64,000 nucleotides of DNA, taken from Nocardioides daphniae (GTDB taxonomy: Bacteria > Actinomycetota > Actinomycetes > Propionibacteriales > Nocardioidaceae). Made by a program: the position numbers and the translations under genes. The DNA is taken from NCBI RefSeq assembly GCF_004777465.1, contig NZ_CP038462.1:1860001-1924000 (forward strand). Reading direction: 5' to 3'. This document shows positions 38,170 to 47,695 of this stretch, piece after piece (the first letter of the stretch is position 1; every line of letters starts with the position of its first letter). Below the pieces are notes generated by a model, which saw only the letters and a list, made by a program, of their open reading frames with translations, ran no database searches and was not told where the DNA came from.

Positions 38170-38868
38170 TCAGGACTGCTGGAGGCGCGTCTTGACGAGC
38201 GTCGCGTGCAGCCGCACCGACAGTGCCGCGATCTGGTGCATGGTGTCGTCGGCCCGGGCGCTGGCCGACGCGTCACGCCCCCGCTTCAGGGGCTCCACGA
38301 CCATCTCGACCAGGCCGGCCTCACGGTCGGCGGCGCTGCGGTAGGCGCGGAGGTGACGGGGCTCGAGGCCGAAGTCGGCCATCTCCTTGGCGGTCTGCAC
38401 GATCACCAGGGCGTCGGTGTCGTAGTGACCGGTGCCGGGGCGCGGCTGGACCAGCCCGAACTGCTCCAGCTGGTTCAGCAGCTCGTCGCTGACCTCGGCG
38501 ATCTTCATCAGCTCACGTCGGGACAGGCGTAGGTCGGAGCGTCGCGCGAACGACTCCGGCGAGGGGGTGCCGTCGCTGCTGAGAGCCACCTTGGGCACCG
38601 TCGGCACGACCGACTCGATGGGAGGCGGCTCCAGGCCCCGGTCGATCGCCTCGAGGTGCTGACCGATGACCTTCAGCGGCAGGTAGTGGTCGCGCTGCAT
38701 CCGCAGCACGTAGCGCAGCCGGTCGACGTCGGCGTCGGAGAACTTGCGGTAGCCCGCGGGCGTGCGCTCAGGAGCGATCAGCCCTTTCTCCTCCAGGAAC
38801 CGGATCTTGGGGATCGTCACGTCCGGGAAGTCCGGACGCAGCACGTCAAGGACCTGCCCGATGTTCAT
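38170..38868 (-). CDS. ftsR: Transcriptional regulator FtsR (MerR family)
   Basis: This 232-aa protein has the N-terminal wHTH MNIGQVLDVLRPDFPDVTIPKIRFLEEKGLI, AGYRKFSDADVDRLRYVLRMQRDHYLPL and a second domain ending EPRHLRAYRSAADREAGLVEMVVEPL. It matches Rv1828 / corynebacterial FtsR, which activates ftsZ expression. The ATG is 54 bases downstream of the garA stop, so the two are probably co-transcribed. Confidence 0.92.
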   Translation of the reverse strand: MNIGQVLDVLRPDFPDVTIPKIRFLEEKGLIAPERTPAGYRKFSDADVDRLRYVLRMQRDHYLPLKVIGQHLEAIDRGLEPPPIESVVPTVPKVALSSDGTPSPESFARRSDLRLSRRELMKIAEVSDELLNQLEQFGLVQPRPGTGHYDTDALVIVQTAKEMADFGLEPRHLRAYRSAADREAGLVEMVVEPLKRGRDASASARADDTMHQIAALSVRLHATLVKTRLQQS

Positions 38869-38922
38869 CCGCCCCTGGGGGCGGCACCGGACTGGGCCGA
38901 GGATGCGGTCACCACGGCGTCG

Positions 38923-39435
38923 TCAGCTCGCGTGGCCGGGGAAGAACACGAGTCGGTACTTGCCGATCTGGACCTCGTCACCGTCGGTGAGCGAGACGGC
39001 GTCGATCCGGTCACGGTTGACGTAGGTGCCGTTGAGGCTGCCGACGTCGGTGACGTCGAAGCTCGACCCGTTGCGGCGGAACTCGGCGTGACGACGCGAC
39101 ACGGTCACGTCGTCGAGGAAGATCGAGGAGTCGGGGTGACGTCCGACGGTCACCAGCTCGGTGTCGAGCAGGAAGCGCGAGCCGGCACCGGGGCCGCGCT
39201 GGACGACGAGGAGGGCCGAGCCCTCGGGCAGTCCGTCCACGGCGGCCGCGTCGACCGGGCTGAGGTCCCGGTCGGAGGTCTCCACCCGCTCCACGACAGG
39301 GCTGATCGTCGTGGTGGTCTCGGCACCCGCGTCGCCCGAGGGCGCGTCCTGGGCACCGGCGATCCGCGTCCCGCACTGGGCACAGAACCGGGCGTCGTCC
39401 GGGTTGTTCTTCCCGCAGGCCGTGCAGAACGGCAT
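38923..39435 (-). CDS. garA: FHA-domain regulator GarA with N-terminal zinc ribbon
   Basis: The 170-aa protein has an N-terminal double-CxxC ribbon (CTACGKNNPDDARFCAQCG), a linker with the phospho-acceptor-like run ETTTTISP, and a C-terminal FHA domain: VTVGRHPDSSIFLDDVTVSRRHAEF...DVGSLNGTYVNRDRI. GarA/OdhI, when unphosphorylated, inhibits 2-oxoglutarate dehydrogenase and adjusts glutamate metabolism; PknB/PknG phosphorylate the Thr motif. M. tuberculosis GarA lacks the ribbon, so this is the longer Streptomyces-type form. Confidence 0.9.
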   Translation of the reverse strand: MPFCTACGKNNPDDARFCAQCGTRIAGAQDAPSGDAGAETTTTISPVVERVETSDRDLSPVDAAAVDGLPEGSALLVVQRGPGAGSRFLLDTELVTVGRHPDSSIFLDDVTVSRRHAEFRRNGSSFDVTDVGSLNGTYVNRDRIDAVSLTDGDEVQIGKYRLVFFPGHAS

Positions 39436-39546
39436 GTGTCCTCCGCTTCGACGATGTCAGCGTCCGCCTCGAGAAACCCTCAAGGTCGGACTGAGGCTCA
39501 AGGTTGCTATGAAACTACCAGTCGGGGCAACCGCCACGAGGCTGGA

Positions 39547-39930
39547 TCAGGAAAGACCAGCCTGGTAGGCGGCGGCGTCCAGGAGGGTGTCCACCACGCC
39601 GGCGTCGGCGGGGACGACCTCGAAGAGCCAGCCACCTGCGTACGGGTCGTTGTTGACCAGCTCGGGAGTCGCGTCGAGCGCCTCGTTGACGGCCACGACC
39701 TCGCCGGAGACCGGCGCGTAGATGTCGCTGACCGACTTGGTCGACTCGAGCTCGCCGCAGGACTCGCCGGCAGTGATCGTGTCGCCCACCTCGGGGAGCT
39801 GCACGTAGACGATGTCGCCCAGCGCGTCCTGGGCGAAGTCGGTGATGCCGACCCTGACGGCGCCGTCGGTCTCGCCCGGGCTCCGCACCCACTCGTGCTC
39901 AGCGGTGTACTTCAGGTCCTCCGGGTACAT
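39547..39930 (-). CDS. gcvH: Glycine cleavage system H protein
   Basis: This 127-aa lipoyl carrier shuttles the aminomethyl group between P- and T-proteins. It shows [38 protein letters not shown], the lipoyl Lys in [20 protein letters not shown] and [15 protein letters not shown] at 39930 has GGAG five bases upstream; a GTG one codon earlier would be too close. It follows the DUF881/sbp block, as in M. tuberculosis, while gcvP is 3 kb further on. Confidence 0.94.
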   Translation of the reverse strand: MYPEDLKYTAEHEWVRSPGETDGAVRVGITDFAQDALGDIVYVQLPEVGDTITAGESCGELESTKSVSDIYAPVSGEVVAVNEALDATPELVNNDPYAGGWLFEVVPADAGVVDTLLDAAAYQAGLS

Positions 39931-39974
39931 CACGGCTCCTTCGTCGAGGTGGCTGCGGGTCGTTGCCGACGAGG

Positions 39975-41003
39975 CTACTGCCCCTCAGCCGGCGTAGCGA
40001 ACTCCGCCCTGGGCAACGACCGGATGCTCTCCACGTCGACCGAGTCCAGCTCCTCGATGGAGACGTCGGCACTCTCGTCACCCCGCAGCGTCGCGATCGG
40101 CCCGCTCGGGAAGGTGAGGCCGGTGTGCAGGGTGTGCGGCTCGCCGATCACCTCGATCACGTAGGGCGAGCGCAGCGGCTCCCCGTCGAGGTGGATGACG
40201 CCGTCGACGTCGGAGAACGAGCTCGAAACGACCAGGCGGACCCGGCCGTCGAACTCGATGGCCTCAGCGCCGGCCGTGCGCAGCTCCTGGATCGTGTCGA
40301 GGAGGGAGTCGATGCTGATGCGTCCCGCCTCCTCGGTGATGGTGATCCGCAGGCCGGGGCCGGTGACGGGGACCAGACCGGCCAGCATGTTGAGCGTCTT
40401 GAGCCGCGCCTCGGCCTGCTCGACGGCTGCTTGGCGCGCGCTGGTGTCGACTTGGAGCTCACGGCGGTCCTGCTCCAGACGGGCGATCTCCTTGCGGGTG
40501 CGGTCGGAGGTGCCGGCGACGCCGTTGAAGATCTCGATGAGCTCTTCCTCCCGTCGACCCTGGTAGGAGTCATCGAGCTGGGTGCTGCGGACCTGGGTGA
40601 CCGCCGCGAAGCCGAGCGCAGCGAGCAGAGCGCCCACCACGATCTGCGACCGGCCGGGCTTGACGAACACCTGCCGCAGGCGGGCGCGCACAGCGGGCCG
40701 TCCGACGAGGGCGGGCTCGTCCTGGTCGCCGTGCTTGGACGGCTCTGAGGGCCCTGGGGCGTCTGACTCCTCGGGCTGCGACGTCGACTCGGCGCGGCCC
40801 TCGGAGCCCGTCGGCTCGTCGACGTCCGTCTCGGACTGCGTCTCGTCCTGCGTCTGGTCCTGCGTCTCGGACTCGTGGTCGACCGCGCCGTCCTCCGGCG
40901 CCTCATCCGCGGCAGCGTCGACCGTCGCGGACGTGCCCTCCTCCACCTCGACCTCGTCGGGCTCGGGGCTGGCAGGACGCGTCGGCTCAGGCGTGGAAGA
41001 CAT
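39975..41003 (-). CDS. DUF881 family membrane-anchored protein (Rv1825-like)
   Basis: Of ~342 aa, the first ~100 are an acidic disordered cytoplasmic tail rich in Glu, Asp, Thr and Gln. One membrane helix ([18 protein letters not shown]) and a coiled coil ([14 protein letters not shown]...[17 protein letters not shown]) follow. The extracytoplasmic DUF881 domain has [34 protein letters not shown] and [14 protein letters not shown]. The ATG at 41003 overlaps the sbp stop. DUF881 proteins have been linked to the cell envelope and division site; function unknown. Confidence 0.87.
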   Translation of the reverse strand: MSSTPEPTRPASPEPDEVEVEEGTSATVDAAADEAPEDGAVDHESETQDQTQDETQSETDVDEPTGSEGRAESTSQPEESDAPGPSEPSKHGDQDEPALVGRPAVRARLRQVFVKPGRSQIVVGALLAALGFAAVTQVRSTQLDDSYQGRREEELIEIFNGVAGTSDRTRKEIARLEQDRRELQVDTSARQAAVEQAEARLKTLNMLAGLVPVTGPGLRITITEEAGRISIDSLLDTIQELRTAGAEAIEFDGRVRLVVSSSFSDVDGVIHLDGEPLRSPYVIEVIGEPHTLHTGLTFPSGPIATLRGDESADVSIEELDSVDVESIRSLPRAEFATPAEGQ

Positions 41004-41319
41004 GGCGGCGAATCGCAGCGGCGTTGGAGAAGATGCGGATGCCCAGCACGACGGTGACACCGGTCGAGAGCTGGCTGCCGACGCCGAGCTGGTCACCGAG
41101 GAAGACGATGAGGGCAGCCAGGACGACGTTGCTCATGAAGGAGACGACGAAGACCTTGTCGTCGAAGATCCCGTCCAGGTGGGCGCGGAAGGCGCCCAGC
41201 ACGGCGTCCAGCGCCGCGACCACGGCGATGGGGAGGTAGGGCTCGAGACCGGTGGGGATGTCCGGTTGCAGCAGCAGCCCGGCGAGCACGCCGAGCAGCA
41301 GTCCGATCGCGGCGATCAC
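40987..41319 (-). CDS. sbp: Small basic family protein Sbp (DUF1290)
   Basis: The 110-aa membrane protein has three to four helices: IAAIGLLLGVLAGLLL, YLPIAVVAALDAVLGAFRAHLDGIFDDKVFVVSF and NVVLAALIVFLGDQLGVG. It then has [21 protein letters not shown]. This is the Sbp/DUF1290 family found in Gram-positive bacteria near division genes. It sits between two DUF881 genes with overlapping or near-touching ends, pointing to a membrane complex. Confidence 0.92.
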   Translation of the reverse strand: MIAAIGLLLGVLAGLLLQPDIPTGLEPYLPIAVVAALDAVLGAFRAHLDGIFDDKVFVVSFMSNVVLAALIVFLGDQLGVGSQLSTGVTVVLGIRIFSNAAAIRRHVFHA

Positions 41320-41321
41320 TG

Positions 41322-42242
41322 CTACTCGCTCTCCTTCCGGTCGTCGACGTCGTTGCTGCTCCCCTGCGTGGCCGACCGCATGGGGCGGACCCGCGCAGCC
41401 GGGAGCTCGAGGTTGTCATCATCCTGCACGTCCAGGGCAAATCCCAACGAACGCGCCACGGAGTAGAACAAGGATCCGTTGGCGCTGGCGAGCAGCTGCG
41501 CCGGCATCCGGTCGGGGTCGCCGATCGCCTCGACGACGTACGGCGGGTTGAGCGGGCGGACGTTGACGTGGATGGCGCTGCCGGAGTTCTGGATGGACGA
41601 CAGGGCGGTCAGGCGCTGGCCGTTGATGGCTATCGCCTCGGCTCCCGCAGCCCACAGGCCGTCGACGAGGACCAGGAGGTCGTCGTCCTGGACGATCTGG
41701 GAGGGGGACGGGTTCGGGGCGTCGTCGACGGTGACCCGCAGCCCGGGCCCGCGGACGGCCAGGTAGCCGGTGCGGGCTCCCAGCCGGCTCACCCGCGCCG
41801 TGAGCTGCTCCTCGCGCGCACGCAGCTCGCGCAGGTCGGCCTCGCTCCTCGCGTTGGCGTCGAGGAGCTGTCCGGCCTGGTCCTTCAGCGCGCGCACCGA
41901 GGCCTGCTCCTGCTGGATGCGCTCGGCCAGGCTCGCCCTGCCCAGCGCCTCGACGTCCGCGTTGCGCGAGGTCTGCATGGCCGCCACCGCGACCAGCACG
42001 CCGAAGACGGCCACGGCCACGGCGGTGACGACCTTCGACTGGCGCGAGGGCGGAGGCACCTTCACGCCACTCTCACGGCTGTGCCGGCGCTTGCGCTCGG
42101 CCACGGCCTGGTAGCCCTCGTCCATCGACTCGCGGGTGAGCAGGGTCAGCAGGGTCAGCAGCGGCATCGTCACGTGCTGCGGCAGTGGCCTGCCGGTCGG
42201 CGCGTCGGGGCGCTCCGGGCCAGGTGTCGGCGTCTCAGCCAC
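41322..42242 (-). CDS. DUF881 family protein (Rv1823-like)
   Basis: This 306-aa paralogue of the other DUF881 protein has an N-terminal cytoplasmic tail that includes three 9-base tandem units coding LTL/LTL/LTR. It also has a membrane helix (VVTAVAVAVFGVLVAVAAM), a coiled coil (EADLRELRAREEQLTARVSRL) and the domain GPGLRVTVDDAPNPS, LVDGLWAAGAEAIAINGQRL, NPPYVVEAIGDPDRM. It starts inside the pgsA-like stop and ends two bases before sbp, so the four genes form one operon. Confidence 0.88.
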   Translation of the reverse strand: MAETPTPGPERPDAPTGRPLPQHVTMPLLTLLTLLTRESMDEGYQAVAERKRRHSRESGVKVPPPSRQSKVVTAVAVAVFGVLVAVAAMQTSRNADVEALGRASLAERIQQEQASVRALKDQAGQLLDANARSEADLRELRAREEQLTARVSRLGARTGYLAVRGPGLRVTVDDAPNPSPSQIVQDDDLLVLVDGLWAAGAEAIAINGQRLTALSSIQNSGSAIHVNVRPLNPPYVVEAIGDPDRMPAQLLASANGSLFYSVARSLGFALDVQDDDNLELPAARVRPMRSATQGSSNDVDDRKESE

Positions 42243-42849
42243 GGACCCGACCTCCCCTCGTACGCGGCACGGGCGCCGTCTGCTGGAGCAGGACCCGCAC
42301 CTGCCAGGCGTAGAGCACGCCGGCCCACCAGTAGAGACCGATCCCCCAGCAGGCGAAGGCCCAGCCGAAGATGTTGGCGAGCGTGGAGAGGGTCCCGTCC
42401 CCGCCGCCGAGCAGGAGCAGCGGGAAGGCGTACAGGAGGTTGAAGGTCGCCGCCTTGCCCAGGAAGTGCACCGGGAGCGAGCTGTAGCCGCGGGTGCGGA
42501 GCAGTGGCACCAGGCCCCAGAGCAGCAGGTCGCGCAGTGGCAGCAGGACGGCCACCCACCACGGGATGAACTCGCGCCACGCCAGACCCACCACGACGGC
42601 GAAGATGTATAGGCGGTCGGCGACCGGGTCGAGCAGCGCCCCCAGACGGGACCTCTGGTCGAGGGTCCTGGCGAGGTAGCCGTCCAGCCAGTCGGTGACG
42701 CCGGAGACCATGAGGAGCACGAACGCCCAGGTGACCTGCCGCTCGACCACGACGAGCCACAGGAAGAGCGGGACTCCCAGCAGACGCAGGAAGCTCAGGA
42801 CGTTGGGGAGGGTGAGGACGCGCGAGTCCCCGGCGCGGACGTCAGCCAC
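42235..42849 (-). CDS. CDP-alcohol phosphatidyltransferase (PgsA-like)
   Basis: The 204-aa membrane enzyme has the class I signature DWLDGYLARTLDQRSRLGALLDPVAD, giving DxxDG...AR...G...D...D. It transfers a phosphatidyl group from CDP-diacylglycerol to an alcohol such as glycerol phosphate, or makes a cardiolipin-type product (M. tuberculosis homologue PgsA2, Rv1822). About five helices are visible. It is first in the pgsA-DUF881-sbp-DUF881 operon. Confidence 0.9.
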   Translation of the reverse strand: MADVRAGDSRVLTLPNVLSFLRLLGVPLFLWLVVVERQVTWAFVLLMVSGVTDWLDGYLARTLDQRSRLGALLDPVADRLYIFAVVVGLAWREFIPWWVAVLLPLRDLLLWGLVPLLRTRGYSSLPVHFLGKAATFNLLYAFPLLLLGGGDGTLSTLANIFGWAFACWGIGLYWWAGVLYAWQVRVLLQQTAPVPRTRGGRVRG

Positions 42850-42924
42850 GGTCGTCCATGCTCCCTCCCGGCGCGCTCCGCGGCCCTGTCGTGGTTCGGC
42901 GCCCGCCAGCCTACCCAGCAGACC

Positions 42925-43980
42925 TCAGGACGACGGGGTGTCCTCGTGGTGAGCCGCGTCCCGGATCTCGCCGACCAGCTCCTCGAGCAGGTCCTCCAGG
43001 GTGACCAGCCCGAGCGTGCTCCCGTCCTCCCCCACGACGCGGCCCATGTGCGCTCCCCGCCGCTGCAGGGCCTCCAGCGCCGAGTGGAGCGCGTCGTCGA
43101 GACGGACGCTGGCGAAGGGGCGGGTCCACTTGTCGTCGATCGGGCGCTCGCGACGCGGCTCGTCGACCTCCAGGACGTCCTTGATGTGCAGGTAGCCGAC
43201 CAGGTCGCCGGAGTCGGCCCGGACCGGGAAGCGCGAGTAGCCGGTGGCGGCGCAAACGGCTTCGACCTCGGCTCCCGAGGCCCCGCGGGGCACCGTGGTG
43301 AGGGTGTCGGTGGGCATCAGCACAGCGGCGACGGTGCGCTCGGTGAAGCCCAGGGCGCCGGAGAGACGGTCGTACTCCCCTGCCTCGAGCATCCCTTCGC
43401 CGCGCGACTCCTCGACCAGGGCAGCGACCTCCTCGCGGGTGAACGTGGAGTTGACCTCGTCCTTCGGCTCGATCCCGAGCGCCCGGATGACCACGTTCGC
43501 ACAGGCGTTGATGAAGAGGATGATCGGCTTGAGCACCGTCACGAGGACCATCATTGCGGGTCCGAGCAGCAGGGCCGCCCGCTCCGGACCGGCGATCGCG
43601 ATGTTCTTCGGCACCATCTCCCCCAGCACCACGTGGAGGTAGACGACCAGGGTCAGGGCCACCACGAACGAGATCGGGTGGACCGCTCCGTGCGGCACGT
43701 GGGCCAGCTCCAGCACGGGCTCGAGGAGGTGGGCCACCGCCGGCTCCCCCACGGCACCGAGGCCCAGGGAGCAGACGGTGATCCCGAACTGGGCCCCGGC
43801 CATCACGACGGAGACCTGCTCCATCGCCCGCAACGTGGAGCGCGCCATCGCCGAGCCGGCCGCGGCGCGCGGCTCGATCTGCGAGCGTCGGGCGGAGATC
43901 AGTGCGAACTCCGCGCCGACGAAGAAGGCGTTCAACGCCAGCAGCACGACGGCCAGCACGACGGCGGCGAGGTCACCCAT
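42925..43980 (-). CDS. CNNM/HlyC-CorC family membrane protein with CBS domains (1)
   Basis: This ~351-aa protein has a DUF21/CNNM transmembrane domain (VVLAVVLLALNAFFVGAEFALISARRSQIEPRA, GITVCSLGLGAVGEPAVAHLL, HVVLGEMVPKNIAIAGPE) and a CBS pair (VLMPTDTLTTVP...TGYSRFPVRA and LVTLEDLLEELVGEIRD). The family includes Mg2+/Co2+ transport proteins. No C-terminal CorC_HlyC domain remains, as it ends after the second CBS. Starts at 43980 (ATG) or 43989 (GTG) overlap the stop of its upstream paralogue. Confidence 0.9.
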   Translation of the reverse strand: MGDLAAVVLAVVLLALNAFFVGAEFALISARRSQIEPRAAAGSAMARSTLRAMEQVSVVMAGAQFGITVCSLGLGAVGEPAVAHLLEPVLELAHVPHGAVHPISFVVALTLVVYLHVVLGEMVPKNIAIAGPERAALLLGPAMMVLVTVLKPIILFINACANVVIRALGIEPKDEVNSTFTREEVAALVEESRGEGMLEAGEYDRLSGALGFTERTVAAVLMPTDTLTTVPRGASGAEVEAVCAATGYSRFPVRADSGDLVGYLHIKDVLEVDEPRRERPIDDKWTRPFASVRLDDALHSALEALQRRGAHMGRVVGEDGSTLGLVTLEDLLEELVGEIRDAAHHEDTPSS

Positions 43981-45335
43981 CGACGTCACCGCCCTCGGCG
44001 GCCGCCGGGGTCACGGCCTCCACCCGGAGCCGGTCGATGCGCCGCCCGTCCAGGCGCTCCACGGTGAGGGCCACCGTCTCGTACGACGTCTCCCCTCCCG
44101 GTCGGCACTCGGCACCTGGACCTCGACCCGGTCACCGACCGCGGCGAGCCGCCCCAGGGCCTTGACCACGAGACCGGCCACGGTGTCGTAGTGCTCGTGC
44201 TCGGGCAGCGCCCACCCGGTGGCATCCTCCACCTCGTCGGGGCGCAGCAGGCCCGAGACCGACCACGAGCCGTCACGTCGCCGACGCGTCCGGTCGCCCA
44301 GACGGTCGTGCTCGTCGGAGATGTCGCCGACGATCTCCTCCACGACGTCCTCGAGCGTGACGATGCCGGCGTGGCCGCCGTACTCGTCGAGGACGACGGC
44401 GAGCTGGAATCCGTCCTGGCGCAGCAGCGCCAGTAGCGGGTCGAGGCGCAACGAGTCCGGGACCACGATGGGCCGGACCATGATGTGGCGGACACGGGTG
44501 GTCGCCCGTTCGTGCAGCGGCAGCGCGACGGCGTGCTTGACGTGCACCGTGCCGGCGATCGCGCCGGACTGGTCGAGGACCGGGAAGCGGGAGTGGCCCG
44601 TCTGCCGGGCCAGCTCGATCACCGCCTCGGCACGGTCGGTGTCGGTGAGGCTGTGCGTGCGGACCCGCGGGGTCATGATCTCGCCGGCCGTGCGGGTCCC
44701 GAACTCGACCGAGCGGCCCATGAGCTCGGCCGTCTCGGCGTCGAGCGTGCCCTCGACCGCCGAGCGCTGGACCAGGGAGGCGAGCTCACCGCTGCTCCGC
44801 GCGGAGCGCAGCTCCTCCTGGGGCTCGATGCCCAGGCGCCGCACGATCGCGTTCGCGGAGTTGTTGAGACCGCGGATGGGCAAGGCCATCGCGCGGGTGA
44901 AGCCGCGTTGGAAGCCCTGGGTGGCTCGCGCCGTGCCCAGGGGCACCGAGAGGGCCACGTTCTTGGGGACGAGCTCGCCGATCAGCATCGTGCCGAAGGT
45001 GGAGAGCGCGAGTCCGATGCCGACCGCAGTGGGGCTGATCGCGCCCTCGGGCAACCCGAGCCGCTCCAGCGGGGTGTCCACGAGCGAGGCGATCGCCGGC
45101 TCGGCCAGGAAGCCGATCGCCAGGTTGGTGATCGTGATCCCCACCTGCGCCCCGAGAGCTGGGTCGAGAGGCTGCGCAGGGCCTGCTGCACGCCGAGGGC
45201 TGCGGAGTCACCGCCGTCGGCGGCCCGCTCCACGGCGTTGCGGTCGACCGTGACGAACGAGAACTCCGCCGCCACGAAGAGGCCGCAGGCCAGCATCAAC
45301 AGCAGGGACAGGCCGAGCAGGAGCCACGGTGTCAC
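43973..45335 (-). CDS. CNNM/HlyC-CorC family membrane protein with CBS and CorC domains (2, two frameshifts)
   Basis: This ~454-aa paralogue begins VTPWLLLGLSLLLMLACGLFVAAEFSFVTVDRNAVERA. DUF21 helices with GELVPKNVALSVP, a CBS pair (EIMTPRVRTHSL, TGHSRFPVLD, VVLDEYGGHAGIVTLEDVVEEIVGDISDE) and a C-terminal CorC_HlyC domain (SVSGLLRPDEVEDATGWALPEHEHYDTVAG) follow. One G is missing at ~45160 and one at ~44098; repaired, it ends TPAAAEGGDVDG at 43973. GTG start with GGGAGG upstream. It overlaps and is coupled to the shorter paralogue, perhaps as a heteromeric transporter. Confidence 0.88.
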
Positions 45336-45460
45336 GGGCCCTCCCCGCCGTCGAGGCAGGCAGCACCGCAAGGCAACCGACTCAGCGAGCTGGGTTGGTG
45401 ACCGTCCATGCGGGGTGTTGCTCCTCGAGGTCCGGGGACGCGGTCAGGCGATCCTACGCC

Positions 45461-46198
45461 TCACGACGCGGCCGGTTCGGGCTCGCCCAGCTGGCGCCCC
45501 TCTGCCACCAGGAAGAGGCCCAGTGCCCGGGCCACCTCGTCGGTCGAGACGGCGGGCAGCACGTCGCCGGGCCGCGTGGTCGAGACCCAGCCGATGCCGG
45601 GCTCGAGGCGACGTACGACGCGGGCCGGGACGCCGACGACCACGCTGTGGTCGGGCACGACTCCCCTGACGACCGAGCCGGCGCCCACCACGACGTTGCG
45701 GCCGATGCGGCTGCCCGGCAGGATCACCGCACCGCGCCCGATCCACGAGCCGTCACCGATCTCCACCGGGTCGTGCTTGCCGAACTGGAGGCCGATCGGC
45801 GTGTGCGGGTCCTGGTACCCGTGGTTGGCGTCGGAGATGTAGACGTCCTGGCCGAACCAGACGTCGTCGCCGATCACGATCGACTCGTGGGCGGTGATGG
45901 TGGCCCGCGCTCCCACCACGCAGCGCTCCCCGATGACCAAGCCGCGCTCGGGGGCACTCGCGTCGTCGGGTCCGTAGCCGACGCCGAGCGAGCACTGGCG
46001 CCCGATCATCGTGCCGGCGCCGACGTGCATCGACCTGGTCCCGAAGAGCGACATCGGCGGAAAGGCGATGCAGCTGCCGGGGGCCAACGTCCCGAACTCG
46101 TCGCCCAGGGCGGTGCCGGGGGCGATTGCGCCGGCGCGTTCGACCCAGCCGTGCACCCGGTGCAGGGCGTCGGCGATCAGGCGGTGACGTCGTTTCAC
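45461..46198 (-). CDS. Left-handed beta-helix acyltransferase
   Basis: The 245-aa protein has hexapeptide-repeat segments: LAPGSCIAFPPMSLFG, VGAGTMIGRQCSLGVG, VIGERCVVGARATITAHESIVIGDDVWFGQDVYISDANHGY (catalytic His region) and VEIGDGSWIGRGAVILPGSRIGRNVVVGAGSVV, then VVGVPARVVRRL. It should acetylate a sugar or similar hydroxyl. GTG start at 46198 is chosen where coding-like sequence (KRRHRLIADALHRVH) begins. Confidence 0.87.
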   Translation of the reverse strand: MKRRHRLIADALHRVHGWVERAGAIAPGTALGDEFGTLAPGSCIAFPPMSLFGTRSMHVGAGTMIGRQCSLGVGYGPDDASAPERGLVIGERCVVGARATITAHESIVIGDDVWFGQDVYISDANHGYQDPHTPIGLQFGKHDPVEIGDGSWIGRGAVILPGSRIGRNVVVGAGSVVRGVVPDHSVVVGVPARVVRRLEPGIGWVSTTRPGDVLPAVSTDEVARALGLFLVAEGRQLGEPEPAAS

Positions 46199-46248
46199 GA
46201 GGCGTGACCCTACCTGCGGGTAGCCCTCCCGTGGGCCACAACGCCGGG

Positions 46249-47124
46249 TCAGTTGACCGGCAGCTCGATCGTGGTGCCACCGGCGGCGATCACCTTGCGC
46301 TCGGTGGCGGCGATGATCCGGAAGAGTCGGGTGTTGCGCCCGAGGCGCACGTGGTCGGGGACGACGCGCTGACTCGCCCGCGCCGCGGCGGTGAGGGCGC
46401 GGTGACCGGCGGCGTGCGCCGGGCTCCACGACAGCCCGAAGGCGTCGCGTACGCGGGGTGGGAGGAGGCCGACCACCACCAGGTTGGTGCCACGCGTGCC
46501 GATGCGCAGACGCCCGGGCACGGGCATGTCGTGCGCGATCGCCCTCCCCACGGCGCGAGCCTCCTCGGTGACGTGGAAGTCAGGGCCCGAGAGGTGGGCC
46601 TCCATCCATGCGTCGAAGGCGTCTGCCGTCACGGGTGCGACCTCACGCGGCATGCCGAAGAGCTCACCGAAGCGCACCCAGTCCTGCCAGAGCTCCTCGC
46701 GCTCGTCCACGGTCAGCGGACGCACCAGGGCCTCGAAGCAGGCGTGTGACGAGTCCGCGAGCACCGCCATCGTCCAGAGCATCAGCTGCGGGTCGAAGGC
46801 GTCGTACGGCGTCCCGGCAGGGAAGCGCCCCTCGTCACGAGGCAGTACCCCCTGGACGCGGGTGTGCATCCGGCGGACCCCGGTGAGCACCCGGTCGGCC
46901 TCCTCACGGTCACCGAAGAAGATCGACTCGAACGCCTCGGCCGTCGCGGAGAGCCGCGCGAACGGTCGCTCCTTCGCCTTGGTCGAGGAGCTGGTCCCGA
47001 CGTAGGGCACCGGCGAGGTCGCACCGATGATCAGCGCCCGCTGCCCGTACGTCTGCCCCACGGCCCGCTGCAGCTGCACCCGGTGAAGCATCGAGTCGGG
47101 TGGAAAGTACCCCGGTGCCCCCAC
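46249..47124 (-). CDS. MpaB-type oxygenase family protein (DUF2236)
   Basis: This 291-aa alpha-helical protein begins GAPGYFPPDSMLHRVQLQRAV, with SATAEAFESIFFGDREEADRVLTGVRRMHTRVQGVLP, PYDAFDPQLMLWTMAVLADSSHACF and REVAPVTADAFDAWM. These match the latex-clearing/MpaB family of haem- or metal-binding oxygenases, where His in RMHTRV-like motifs binds cofactor. GTG start with AGGAGGGG upstream. Substrate unknown. Confidence 0.85.
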   Translation of the reverse strand: MGAPGYFPPDSMLHRVQLQRAVGQTYGQRALIIGATSPVPYVGTSSSTKAKERPFARLSATAEAFESIFFGDREEADRVLTGVRRMHTRVQGVLPRDEGRFPAGTPYDAFDPQLMLWTMAVLADSSHACFEALVRPLTVDEREELWQDWVRFGELFGMPREVAPVTADAFDAWMEAHLSGPDFHVTEEARAVGRAIAHDMPVPGRLRIGTRGTNLVVVGLLPPRVRDAFGLSWSPAHAAGHRALTAAARASQRVVPDHVRLGRNTRLFRIIAATERKVIAAGGTTIELPVN

Positions 47125-47192
47125 TGCCCCTCCTGCGTCCGCTGGCTCCTGACCACCCTAGCGAGCCGACACGTGGTGCCCCACGGTTCATG

Positions 47193-47380
47193 CGATGGCT
47201 CGCGAGTTCCGCCGGCAGGGCTACGGCGTCGTCGTCTGCGGCCGCAGCGAGGAGGCGGTCCAGGGCGCGGTCGCGGCCCTCGGCACCGAGGGCGTGTCGG
47301 ACGGGCCACCGACGTCACCGACGTCAGCCAGCTGCAGGCTCTGTGGGACCTCGCCGCCGACGAGTTCGGCGCGGCACGAG
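47193..47380 (+). pseudogene. Internal fragment of a short-chain dehydrogenase
   Basis: Roughly 60 codons give MAREFRRQGYGVVVCGRSEE, then AVAALG and DVTDVSQLQALWDLAADEFGA, the beta2-alpha3 part of an SDR Rossmann fold. The glycine-rich N-terminus is missing where unrelated sequence abuts at ~47192. Everything after FGA is replaced by the antisense VOC gene at ~47380, and one base is lost near 47305. It cannot make an enzyme. Confidence 0.7.
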
Positions 47381-47695
47381 CCCCAGGGCAGCCGGCACGT
47401 CGGCGACGGCCCACACGAGGGACTCGACGCCGGGCGCACCGTGAGGTCGCTCCCCCGGCGTCGGCGACCCGAAGGCCAAGAGCTCGATGAAAGCGGTCTC
47501 GGTGCGCAGCAGCGCCACCTCGGCCGACGTGCCGCTCAGGGCGAGTGACTCGTCGGCCGGCCCGGTGCCCACAGGCCAGCTGAAGCCTCCGTGGTCGTGC
47601 GCCCCGAGGGCATGGATGAAGAAGTCGCGGGCCACGGCCACGTCGCGCACGCTGACGCCGACGTGGTTGACCGCGCGCACGCGGCCGGGGATCAC
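47381..47695 (-). CDS. VOC superfamily protein, 3' truncated
   Basis: The GTG at 47695 overlaps the stop of the small upstream gene. The product starts IPGRVRAVNHVGVSVRDVAVARDFFIHALGAHDHG (glyoxalase-like beta-alpha-beta with a metal His) and continues ALLRTETAFIELLAFGSP to SLVWAVADVPAALG. There the sequence runs into the antisense SDR fragment, so the second half is lost. Function unknown. Confidence 0.75.

Noticed and set aside
42139..42166. Three 9-bp GGTCAGCAG tandem units inside a DUF881 gene
   Set aside because: They are in frame and simply encode a short Leu/Thr repeat in a disordered tail; too short to suggest a separate element.
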